A DNA stretch of 64,000 nt. Origin: Turritopsis dohrnii (lineage: Eukaryota > Cnidaria > Hydrozoa > Anthoathecata > Oceaniidae). The notes beneath the pieces are model-generated. The model worked only from the letters and a program-made list of their open reading frames with translations, had not been told where the DNA came from and did not search any database. The stretch is from assembly GCA_027922465.2 (NCBI GenBank), contig BQMF02000050.1:558001-622000 (forward strand), in the 5' to 3' direction. This document shows, one piece after another, positions 23,103 to 29,772 of the stretch; the stretch's first letter is position 1, and each line of letters opens with the position of its first letter. The position numbers and the translations under genes are program-made.

Positions 23103-23768
23103 ATGTATGTAAATGTCACCCATCTTGGAGAAACCAAGTTACCAACAGAGTTAAAAGAAGGCACGGAGATTGCGATAAAAGAAGCAGTGTTATACGTGGG
23201 GTGGCTCAACCTAGTTCAACACGCTAGATTTACCATTGATCAAGTATCAAAAAAAGACCCCGTCGATTCAAGGTTCCCCCTGCATATAGACTTTCCACCT
23301 GGATTATATACGTCAAAGAGTATTCGTTCAAGAATAAATGCAAGATCACTTGGATGCGCAAATCTCGATCCAAGAGAGGATGGTAAGCTTCACTTATCAG
23401 TACAAAAAGGGTATTACGTCTCAATAAGTGAAAACTTAGGGGAACTTTTAGGATTAGATAAGAAGTATACTCAAGGTGAATATAGATCGGTGCCAAACTT
23501 CTGTACGTTCAAGTCTATACGGCTGTACTGTGAGGAATTCGAAAACAGCTATATTCTGTTAAACGGTGCAATTACGAAAATCGTACACATTTTTAGACTT
23601 CAGAAGCCAGAATACGAGTATGGCGACATCATGTCGTATCACTATGAACGTCCTATGTTCACCAACAAATTGAGGTCCTCAACGCGAACGTTGAATTTTT
23701 ACGTCACCGACGATCAAGGCAGGAAAGTTGATTTACAAGCTATCAATATGCTCGTCGTCTTCAAATAA
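23103..23768 (+). CDS. Probable penton / minor capsid protein
   Basis: The 221-residue product is beta-rich, with no membrane span or coiled coil. It opens with strands (YVNVTHLG; EIAIKEAVLYVGWLN), has a FPPGLYTSKSIRSRIN segment in the middle and ends with LNFYVTDDQGRKVDL. This layout (a short single-jelly-roll-like protein of 200-300 residues encoded near the major capsid gene) fits the Polinton minor capsid or penton. The call rests on size, strand content and context, not on a diagnostic motif. The ATG follows TTATAATAA directly. The next gene starts five bases after its stop. Confidence 0.55.
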   Translation: MYVNVTHLGETKLPTELKEGTEIAIKEAVLYVGWLNLVQHARFTIDQVSKKDPVDSRFPLHIDFPPGLYTSKSIRSRINARSLGCANLDPREDGKLHLSVQKGYYVSISENLGELLGLDKKYTQGEYRSVPNFCTFKSIRLYCEEFENSYILLNGAITKIVHIFRLQKPEYEYGDIMSYHYERPMFTNKLRSSTRTLNFYVTDDQGRKVDLQAINMLVVFK

Positions 23769-23772
23769 ACAG

Positions 23773-24426
23773 ATGGCAATGTACGACGTGACTACGGAGA
23801 AGCTATATCCTGTTTTACCAGACCCAGAGAATGGATACGCAAAAAACTATAGAATTCAAGCGGTGAAGGAGACGGAAGCATACCTATCTCGGGAACTAGA
23901 AAGTCGAACATCTTTAGAGCGCAAATTTTCACACTACTCAGCAGTTGCGAAATATGCATGTTACTTTCTGATCGCGGTGAATGTTGTACTCTCTGGTGGT
24001 GAGATTGCATGCTTGGTATCAGAAATGGATACTTCGATGAGCATCGCGCTGTGTGTGACAGCTCTCGTGGTGGGTCTAATAATGGGCGGTATTCAAAAAT
24101 GTGCCTCTATTTTCGATGTAAAAAGACAGAAAAATCATGATATCGCATTCGCTGCGCAGACCGTTCTAGACAGTCTGCGTGTGCTAATATCAAAAGTCTA
24201 CGAAGACGGTACCATCGATCATCCTGAGTTTACTCGAATTATGGAGGAGAAACAGCTTTACGAACATCAGAAGCAAGAGCTGCGAAAACGATCAAGGAAG
24301 GTGATCAAACAGCTTTACGAACATCAGAAGCAAGAGCTTTTGGAACGTGGAAGGAAAGAAGGTCGCGAAGAAATCGCAAAAAAGCTCGTGAGCAGTTCAG
24401 ATACCCCGAGTGCACCTGCTATGTGA
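23773..24426 (+). CDS. Two-span membrane protein with duplicated helical tail
   Basis: Start placed at MAMYDV, just after the upstream stop; the longer frame would begin inside the penton gene. The 217-residue product has a soluble N-terminus, two adjacent hydrophobic spans (about 70-90, YACYFLIAVNVVL; about 98-118, ALCVTALVVGLIMGG) and a charged helical tail. The tail carries a direct repeat: KQLYEHQKQEL occurs twice about 19 residues apart, also visible as a DNA repeat (24252-24280 and 24309-24337). No family recognised. It could be a particle-membrane protein. It ends 62 bases before a convergent gene, with a perfect hairpin between them. Confidence 0.6.
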   Translation: MAMYDVTTEKLYPVLPDPENGYAKNYRIQAVKETEAYLSRELESRTSLERKFSHYSAVAKYACYFLIAVNVVLSGGEIACLVSEMDTSMSIALCVTALVVGLIMGGIQKCASIFDVKRQKNHDIAFAAQTVLDSLRVLISKVYEDGTIDHPEFTRIMEEKQLYEHQKQELRKRSRKVIKQLYEHQKQELLERGRKEGREEIAKKLVSSSDTPSAPAM

Positions 24427-24449
24427 TGTATGAGGCACCTCCTCCTTAT

Positions 24450-24477
24450 GTTTTGTAGCTTGGTAAAGCTACAAAAC
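24450..24477. terminator. Perfect hairpin between convergent genes
   Basis: GTTTTGTAGCTT and its exact complement AAGCTACAAAAC surround a four-base loop (GGTA). It lies between the stops of two converging Polinton genes. A bidirectional transcription end is a reasonable reading; it is inference. The phrase GTAGCTACAAAACG returns near 24790. Confidence 0.45.
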
Positions 24478-24487
24478 GACATTTGTA

Positions 24488-24718
24488 TTATCCATCCCTC
24501 CACTTGCTATGGCAGTTGTTACACTCATTGAACACTGACGTTCCCTCGTCACATGACCTGACTTGTTTTGGTATTGAAAGAATGTTCCTGCTCCCACAGC
24601 GATGGCAAGTATACAATGTTTGTTCTGGAGCAGTCGCTCTAGGCTTTGACATTTCGTTGAATATTTTAAGGAGTCTATCCTTGGCAGAGTCAAATATTGG
24701 ATTTGAAAAGTCTTCCAT
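24488..24718 (-). CDS. TFIIS-like zinc-ribbon protein
   Basis: The 76-residue product has a short helix and then a C-terminal zinc ribbon: CHRC, then the conserved RSCDEGTSVF hairpin, then CNNC..KW. The Cys pairs and the RSxDE acidic hairpin match the domain of elongation factor TFIIS that enters the RNA polymerase II pore and stimulates transcript cleavage. In TFIIS the hairpin has Ala where this protein has Cys. TFIIS-like proteins are known in large DNA viruses; in a Polinton one is unexpected to me. Here it stands alone without the TFIIS N-terminal domains. The start has AAATAAATG. The first 25 codons lie in a 75-bp segment that is repeated 1 kb away without the ATG. Confidence 0.75.
   Translation of the reverse strand: MEDFSNPIFDSAKDRLLKIFNEMSKPRATAPEQTLYTCHRCGSRNILSIPKQVRSCDEGTSVFNECNNCHSKWRDG
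24636..24710. repeat. Slot repeat A, copy 1 (75 bp)
   Basis: Runs from GCTCTAGGCTTTGACATTTC to GGATTTGAAAAG, the same as 25648-25722 in the same orientation. Here it is part of the zinc-ribbon coding sequence; the second copy lacks the start codon, so this is probably the source. Confidence 0.9.
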
Positions 24719-24727
24719 TTATTTACT

Positions 24728-24798
24728 CGACCTCCCAAGGGGGTCTAACCGTTGGACACCCTCTTCAAGTTCTTATCCTCCGCTTCATAGTAGCTACA
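24728..24798 (-). pseudogene. Fragment of a BRO gene copy
   Basis: CGACCTCCCAAGGGGGTC...CCCTCTTCAAGTTCT...CGCTTCATAGTA repeats, with changes, the coding stretch at 25371-25445 inside the BRO gene (its residues around ELEEG...PLGR). It lies just after the BRO stop, so it is a leftover of a second BRO copy. Confidence 0.7.
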
Positions 24799-24803
24799 AA
24801 ACG

Positions 24804-25577
24804 TTACATGTCGATATCGAACATACCCTCGAACAATTCCCGCGTATCAACATCGGGCAGAGTAAAGTGGTTTTTGTAGAAATTCTCCCTACCCAGGACA
24901 TCTTCTCGGAACCGGTGCCATGCATGTACGGCGTTGGCGTCTTCGCATTTACCGAGTTCTTCCATCTCAGGGTACTTGATCCGCAGTAGATTTAATCTCT
25001 GCCTAAGTTGCATTCGTTGACATCGTATCATGTAGTACGGATGTGTTGAAGTAGTGCTCCGCGTCTCCACAACACAAAGAATGTTGTCGATCGGTTTTCG
25101 ATGTGGTACGTAGCGTTGCTCCAGCTCAGCAATTATTTGATCACGCTCTACAAGCTCAGTTTGCGCTTCTATGAGATCGTCGTTCATCAGAGCCAGAGCT
25201 GCTTCAGCTTTCTCAATAGCATTTTGCTTTTCTTGGATAATCTTGTTAAAGCCTCTCGGGATAATCTCTTTAAGCAACCAGTTTCGGGCTAAAGCTGCAG
25301 TAGGTTTTTCACTACGCATTACGATATAGAGAGCGAGCTCTAAGGAAAGGAACACATCGTGGGGGTTTCGCGACCTCCCAAGGGGTCCCATCAGATGGGA
25401 CCCCTCTTCAAGTTCTGCTCTAGTGAGTTGCTCACGCTTCATAGTATCTGGAACAGATGTATCTATGTGCTTCAACCCTAAGAACTTACCAAATTGTGCT
25501 CTGTGAATGAATGGTTGGTTTTGTCCATCAAAAAGTACTTCAATGGTTGATAATCCGTTGAATAAAGATAAGGTCAT
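24804..25577 (-). CDS. bro: BRO-family protein (Bro-N domain)
   Basis: Start taken at MTLSLF (context TATAAGAAAGATG), because the 11 codons before it are the antisense of a repeated innexin tail. The 257-residue product has an N-terminal Bro-N DNA-binding domain (IEVLFDGQNQPFIHRAQFGKFLGL; SLELALYIVMRS; ARNWLLKEIIPR), a coiled coil (about 125-155), and a C-terminal domain of the type that follows Bro-N in insect and large DNA viruses (RQRLNLLRIKYPEM; HAWHRFREDVL). BRO proteins bind nucleic acid and may alter host or viral transcription; their exact role is unsettled. It occupies slot 1 of the repeat-bounded pair described in the findings, on the strand opposite the innexin in slot 2. The frame is intact. 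Confidence 0.82.
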   Translation of the reverse strand: MTLSLFNGLSTIEVLFDGQNQPFIHRAQFGKFLGLKHIDTSVPDTMKREQLTRAELEEGSHLMGPLGRSRNPHDVFLSLELALYIVMRSEKPTAALARNWLLKEIIPRGFNKIIQEKQNAIEKAEAALALMNDDLIEAQTELVERDQIIAELEQRYVPHRKPIDNILCVVETRSTTSTHPYYMIRCQRMQLRQRLNLLRIKYPEMEELGKCEDANAVHAWHRFREDVLGRENFYKNHFTLPDVDTRELFEGMFDIDM

Positions 25578-25589
25578 CTTTCTTATAGA

Positions 25590-25647
25590 AACAACTTCCA
25601 ACTGGCACACGTATGGACGTCAAGTAAGTGGGAGACATTTACTTGAA
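25590..25647. repeat. Slot repeat B, copy 1 (innexin tail)
   Basis: AACAACTTCCAACTGGCACA onward to GGGAGACATTTACTTGAAG matches 26730-26784, the last codons of the innexin gene, except for a few changes including a 4-bp TAAG insertion. It is orphaned here, upstream of BRO. Confidence 0.88.
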
Positions 25648-25722
25648 GCTCTAGGCTTTGACATTTCGTTGAATATTTTAAGGAGTCTATCCTTGGCAGA
25701 GTCAAATATTGGATTTGAAAAG
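25648..25722. repeat. Slot repeat A, copy 2 (75 bp)
   Basis: Same bases as 24636-24710. It carries a piece of the zinc-ribbon gene without its ATG and forms the leader of the innexin gene, whose ATG follows seven bases later. Confidence 0.9.
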
Positions 25723-25729
25723 AGATAAA

Positions 25730-26782
25730 ATGAATATTATAGATCCGCTCAAGCAAGTCCTCGCTATAGATTTTACTAAGAAGAGAAATGATTCAGTTAC
25801 ATCCAGATTTAACAGGCTGCTGGGTTCAAAGATAATCATGTTGACAACTCTCATCACGGCATGGTGTTGGTACAAAGATGGCATGAATTGCAATATGTTA
25901 GGTTGGGATGTAGGGAACAAATTCATACAAAATGCTTGCTGGATGAAGGGTCTATATATATATGAGGAGCTCACAAGATATGAACTCTCTCACGAGTACG
26001 GAATTCCTGATACTCTCGATATGACTGGAATTCTCCAGCAGCGAGATGGCAGTCATGTGCTATGTAAGTCGCGAGGATCATGTGTGCCCATGAAAAAGAC
26101 TATTATCACATCTTACCAATGGATTCCATTCTTCATTCTAGCATGTTCAATGGCATTACAGTTGCCATATATGCTGTTCAAGTGGAACTTTGAGCGATTG
26201 GAAAAATTTAAGAGCTGTGTAGAATCTTCCTCTGCAGCAGCGATTTATAATGTGTACTTTTGTGATACTGTGACTTGTACGAAGAATGTGTACATTTTTT
26301 GCCAATTTATAGTGGAAATGTTGTACATCATCATGAACCTGTCGATTCTCCAGGCATGCAGACAACTCATAGGAGTGCCAGATATAACGAAGAATAATGT
26401 ACTCTTTCCTACTATGGGTATGTGCACGATTGAGGCAAATAAGGGTAGTCTCACGGTTATATACACCAATACACTAACTTTATCATGTGAGATATCTTCA
26501 CATGTCATATATGGCTACTGCTTCATTATAGTGTGGTTGGTTGCAGTGTTAGGAACTATAGTTTCTTGCATTGGTGTACTAATAACACTAGGGCGAATGT
26601 ACCAAAACTACCATCGTTCCAATAGGAAAGGCTTCACTATGTATCAATTGGAACTTTATGAGGCTGTTCGAGAAAAAGATATCCAAAAATTTTATGAAAT
26701 CAACCAGATGATGACAAATTTCCCTGATAAACAACTTCCAACTTGCACACGTATGGACGTCAAGTGGGAGACATTTACTTGA
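25730..26782 (+). CDS. Innexin captured by the Polinton
   Basis: The 350-residue product has four membrane spans (about 35-52, 130-155, 185-210, 258-285) with N- and C-termini on the cytoplasmic side, as in innexins. Span two carries the family signature as YQWIPFFILACSMALQLPY (family pattern YYQWVPF). The first outer loop (NCNMLGWDVG...NACWM) and the second (MCTIEA...LSCEIS) hold the paired cysteines of gap-junction docking loops. Innexins form gap junctions or single-membrane channels in invertebrates; wasp polydnaviruses carry vinnexins. The gene has no intron, unlike many host genes here, and is packed between element genes with an AGATAAAATG start context. Slot repeats bound it on both sides. 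Length (350) is normal for the family. A host origin is inferred. Confidence 0.85.
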   Translation: MNIIDPLKQVLAIDFTKKRNDSVTSRFNRLLGSKIIMLTTLITAWCWYKDGMNCNMLGWDVGNKFIQNACWMKGLYIYEELTRYELSHEYGIPDTLDMTGILQQRDGSHVLCKSRGSCVPMKKTIITSYQWIPFFILACSMALQLPYMLFKWNFERLEKFKSCVESSSAAAIYNVYFCDTVTCTKNVYIFCQFIVEMLYIIMNLSILQACRQLIGVPDITKNNVLFPTMGMCTIEANKGSLTVIYTNTLTLSCEISSHVIYGYCFIIVWLVAVLGTIVSCIGVLITLGRMYQNYHRSNRKGFTMYQLELYEAVREKDIQKFYEINQMMTNFPDKQLPTCTRMDVKWETFT

Positions 26783-26784
26783 AG
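26730..26784. repeat. Slot repeat B, copy 2 (innexin tail in place)
   Basis: The 3' end of the innexin frame and its stop; the source of the copy at 25590-25647. Confidence 0.88.
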
Positions 26785-27089
26785 TAATGCCTGGTACAGT
26801 CAACCTCATAGCCTACGATCTCTCCGGTTTCAACATCAGTCTCCTCACCTGCTGGCGATGTATAAATTTGTCTTTTGACAAACGCTTTTTTCGAGAGATT
26901 ACAAAAAAGTCTATTCAGTGCACATTCGTGACACTCGGGGAACTCTGTCTGCACTCCTATAGAGCGCTGGTTCCGCTTGTACCTTATTCCACCACTCAAG
27001 AGTTCATTAAGTTCATTTTTGTTCATCGTAGAATAGCCTCGAAGACCTTCTTCTTTCGCTTTCAGCCTTAGTTGTTTCAGTGTTGCCAT
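26775..27089 (-). CDS. Small SAP/Rho-N-like protein
   Basis: Start chosen at MATLKQLRLK (context GAATAAAATG). The first 35 residues (TLKQLRLKAKEEGLRGY...NELNELL) form a two-helix motif of the SAP or Rho-N type, which binds nucleic acid. The same motif opens this element's DNA polymerase (VRELRTQAKERGFKGYYKL). The rest of the 104-residue product has a Cys cluster (CHEC, C, C) that may bind zinc and no further known domain. Its 3' end overlaps the convergent innexin by eight bases. A role with the polymerase or on element DNA is suggested by the shared motif; this is inference. Confidence 0.65.
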   Translation of the reverse strand: MATLKQLRLKAKEEGLRGYSTMNKNELNELLSGGIRYKRNQRSIGVQTEFPECHECALNRLFCNLSKKAFVKRQIYTSPAGEETDVETGEIVGYEVDCTRHYFK

Positions 27090-27123
27090 TTTATTCAAAG
27101 TTACAACATTAACTTTGAAGTCT

Positions 27124-27712
27124 CTACTCATCGTCATCACTGAGAAGGCTCTCACGCATATCTGTTTCATGGTACCTGCACTCTTTCAAATGGACTTGGA
27201 GGTAGTGGTTGTGATGGCTCTGTGTGTACACGCTTCCGATCTTCAACACACCAGTGGCCTTGCAGGATTGGTTAAATGGTGGTGAATCATCATTAAACTT
27301 TGTTTTGATGTCACCATCCCAGGAGATGAGCTTTGGGTTGATCCAGCCTGCAGTACTTATCACAGTACCTGTCAAGGTATTGAAGAGAAGCTCTTGCACA
27401 CGATCAGCAATCGCGTTGTAGGCATCACACCAAGCTTTATCATCCGAACACGTTGAATCCCATCTTCCAGGCGGATGTCTCGTTATACCTCGATACACCT
27501 GAAGAGTGACACTTCCGTGGGGTCTTGATTAAGAGAGGAACGATTTTAGTCGGTTCCTTCTCATACCCGATGTAGTACCTCAGGTCGTTCTTGTTTGCTA
27601 CGATAGGTTCTGCTATAGTGATCTTTGACATGTCGATAGTGTAAATGTCGGTAAGTTCTGCACTAGAGTTAAAGTCATTCCGTGAAACTTCGATTTGTCC
27701 AAAACGCAACAT
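27124..27712 (-). pseudogene. Polinton gene of unknown function, frameshifted
   Basis: Two overlapping frames appear to be one gene. The first begins at 27712 (MLRFGQ, context TATAATAAAGATG) and runs well until about 27520. There the reading continues more plausibly in another frame (VYRGITRHPPGRW onward) to a stop at 27124. The break lies in or near a run of Cs (CCCCACGG on the minus strand). The first part is beta-rich (SAELTDIYTIDMS); the second has several Cys and His (VHLKECRYH) and an acidic end. No family recognised. It could be a true lesion, a sequencing error in the C-run, or programmed shifting; the sequence alone cannot tell. Confidence 0.55.
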
Positions 27713-27758
27713 CTTTATTATATGCAACAAAAACTCCAACTTTGAAATATTTATGAGA

Positions 27759-28739
27759 CTACCACTTTTTGACGTATTCTGGAGGTACTTCCGTATCTTC
27801 AGGAATAAGCATAAGTTCTTCACGTACAAAAGATCTCTCCGGCCCATCTTCTAGGTAGTACAAAACACGCTGACCTTGGTATTGCAATATCTTATCGACC
27901 CGATACGTTTCCTGACTCCAGTTGTTGTCTGTTGCGCGTCGTTTTATGCCGTCATGTTCCTCACCCGGCGCTAGCAAATAGCGGTATAATCCCGCTTCAG
28001 GTAAAGTTTCTTCCTTCGGGTAAAACCCAACTTTTAACGGAACTTCCTCCAGTTTAATCGCCTTTGAGGGTTTCATCCCGGTTCTGGCAAGAACATTGTT
28101 GTTCAGTTGACTCACACTTTTCTGGTAGTGTTTTACCCAAGTGGTACTGTTTTTCTGTGGATCTTCCAACTCCTGCGTATCTTGTATAGGGAAAAGTTTC
28201 TCCGCGAGGAGTTTGTTGAAGTTTTCCACAAAGGCCTGCTTTCTGTGGTTATGCTTTGTTGTAGTTCTCACCACCTCGACATCGTGCTTCTGGAAGACCT
28301 TGGCTGTTTCCGACTTGAACTCTGATCCGTTATCTACATAGAGCTTCTCAGGCCACTTTAGTGGACCCTTTTTGTAAATGTCAGCAAACATCTCTGCAAC
28401 GTCGCTCGCCTTCTTCGTTCTCAGAGGTCTACTCGCTTTATACCCTGAAGCAATATCGATCACATTCAAAGCGTACTTGTACGTATTCTGATAGACTTTG
28501 TCATGAGGAAGATACAAAAGATCGGCCTGGTGGATCTTGTTCACCTTGGTCACGTAAAAGTGAGGATAGTCGATGTGCTTAGGCCTTGGTAGATGTATCT
28601 GATATAAAGCTTGATGAGTTAGCCACTTCAACACTTGTTTCCTAGTAACTCCAGCAGCCTTCTGAAGCTCTTTAATGGCTTTCTTCCCTTTCCACAGATT
28701 CTCTGGTTTGTAGTAGATGTCACGCAACGTTTCAGTCAT
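27759..28739 (-). CDS. Polinton integrase (D-D35-E)
   Basis: The 326-residue product is a retrovirus-like integrase. The acidic triad is intact: D73 (HQADLLYLP), D136 (YVDNGSEF) and E172 (AFVENFN), with exactly 35 residues between the last two. The N-terminal 60 residues form a helical domain. The C-terminal part has a small beta domain (YRVDKILQYQGQRVLYYLEDG) like the chromo/SH3-like end of Polinton integrases. It would process element ends and join them to host DNA, normally giving 6-bp target duplications. Its start overlaps the upstream gene closely: the stop TAA of that gene is followed by TAA and then ATG. Its 3' end lies about 45 bases before the start of the frameshifted gene downstream. 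Confidence 0.93.
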   Translation of the reverse strand: MTETLRDIYYKPENLWKGKKAIKELQKAAGVTRKQVLKWLTHQALYQIHLPRPKHIDYPHFYVTKVNKIHQADLLYLPHDKVYQNTYKYALNVIDIASGYKASRPLRTKKASDVAEMFADIYKKGPLKWPEKLYVDNGSEFKSETAKVFQKHDVEVVRTTTKHNHRKQAFVENFNKLLAEKLFPIQDTQELEDPQKNSTTWVKHYQKSVSQLNNNVLARTGMKPSKAIKLEEVPLKVGFYPKEETLPEAGLYRYLLAPGEEHDGIKRRATDNNWSQETYRVDKILQYQGQRVLYYLEDGPERSFVREELMLIPEDTEVPPEYVKKW

Positions 28740-28742
28740 TTA

Positions 28743-29153
28743 TTACATACGGTAGAGCAGAAATCCAACAATACCTAGAGTTCCAGCGATCGCTACCAAT
28801 TCACCAGTCTTTTGAGCTTCAGAAGGGTTATAAAAATCCGTTAATTCAGGCCTAGGGGGTAAAGGTGGGAGACGCTGTTGTGTTGCCTCGTAGTACTCGT
28901 GCATACCTCGATCAAGATCAGAGATGTACGCAGAGGCGTTATTTTCTTGTCGAAGTCTGTTGTTGATAAAGTCAAGGCGTGTCGCGCGCTCTCGATCCCA
29001 TTCCATTTGTGCTTGTCTCGTTTTTTCGGCTGCCATAGCACGTTCTTCTCGATCTGCTGCTGCTTCCTCATCACCAGAGAGAGCCCTCTCTGCGTAGTTG
29101 CCAAACGTGAATAGTGCTGCACTTACTACCCCTCCTATTAAGATGCTAACCAT
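28743..29153 (-). CDS. Small virion candidate with two hydrophobic ends
   Basis: The 136-residue product has a hydrophobic N-terminus (MVSILIGGVVSAALFTFG), a charged coiled coil (about 25-75; EEAAADREERAMAAEKTRQ), a Pro-rich linker (PPLPPRP) and a C-terminal membrane span (IAGTLGIVGFLLY). No enzymatic motif. Similar short coiled-coil membrane proteins fill this part of Polintons. It is second to last in a tight minus-strand run of five genes (30244 down to 27759). Its ATG follows TAGATAA, where TAG is the stop of the gene before. Confidence 0.6.
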   Translation of the reverse strand: MVSILIGGVVSAALFTFGNYAERALSGDEEAAADREERAMAAEKTRQAQMEWDRERATRLDFINNRLRQENNASAYISDLDRGMHEYYEATQQRLPPLPPRPELTDFYNPSEAQKTGELVAIAGTLGIVGFLLYRM

Positions 29154-29157
29154 TTAT

Positions 29158-29379
29158 CTAAACCGAAATTTTATCCTTGTACCACCCTTGCTTGAGTGCG
29201 TAATCATCTGACAAAATTGCCATCTCAAGGTATAGTCCAAGCTTTCCCACATCAGCTAAATCTAGCTTTGCGGATGGAGCTCCTACACTGAAGAATTTTT
29301 TTCCAGCGTACGCGTACAAGCTGGTGTAGCCTAGTAAACGTGCCGCCTGCCACATGCTATCCATGAATTCTTTCTCCAT
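29158..29379 (-). CDS. Small unknown Polinton protein, 73 residues
   Basis: Compact frame in the tight minus-strand run. Features: a short amphipathic start, a moderately hydrophobic stretch (ARLLGYTSLYAYAGKKFF) and the rest mixed. Its ATG directly abuts the stop of the gene before it (TAAATG). No family recognised. Placement and spacing are the main evidence that it is real. Confidence 0.5.
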   Translation of the reverse strand: MEKEFMDSMWQAARLLGYTSLYAYAGKKFFSVGAPSAKLDLADVGKLGLYLEMAILSDDYALKQGWYKDKISV

Positions 29380-29772
29380 TTATATTAAGCAAAAATGATC
29401 TTGTTTTTGTGCTTGCACCTTTGAGCCAGTGTCAGCGGAAGGCTTAGTAGAAGAGCTTTTGCGCGTTGCTCGTGTGTAGAAGTAGCAGACTAACAACCCC
29501 ACAGCTAAAACAGCTATGGCACCACCAGCTCCTCCAATCATATACGTCTTAGTAGGTACTTGGGTAGGTACTTGCGTAGGTACTTGATTAGGTACTTGAC
29601 TAGGTACTTGTGTAGGTACTTGCGTAGGTACTTGACTAGGTACTTGTGTAGGTACTTCTAACATTTTCTTTTTATTATCTCTATTCTTTCGGTTCCACTC
29701 TGCTAGCTTCTTCCCGCTCGTGACTCTCCCAGGGTCCTTCGATTTTACTATCTTCTTCTCGTCTTCGCTCAT
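29380..29772 (-). CDS. Membrane protein with PTQV tandem repeats
   Basis: The 130-residue product has a basic N-terminus (GRVTSGKKLAEWNRKNRDNKKK), a run of about ten PTQV/PSQV units (encoded by 12-bp repeats at 29553-29658), one membrane span (GGAGGAIAVLAVGLLVCYFY) and a short polar tail. The basic start could bind DNA or acidic partners. The repeat number should vary between copies of the element. The ATG context is CAAATAAATG. It overlaps the 3' part of the previous gene by 92 bases in another frame. No family recognised. Confidence 0.6.
   Translation of the reverse strand: MSEDEKKIVKSKDPGRVTSGKKLAEWNRKNRDNKKKMLEVPTQVPSQVPTQVPTQVPSQVPNQVPTQVPTQVPTKTYMIGGAGGAIAVLAVGLLVCYFYTRATRKSSSTKPSADTGSKVQAQKQDHFCLI
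29553..29658. repeat. 12-bp minisatellite inside a coding region
   Basis: GGTACTTGNGTA units (with TAGGTACTTG[T/C]G and TAGGTACTTGAC/ATT variants) repeated about nine times without a break. They encode PTQV or PSQV and keep frame. Confidence 0.85.
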
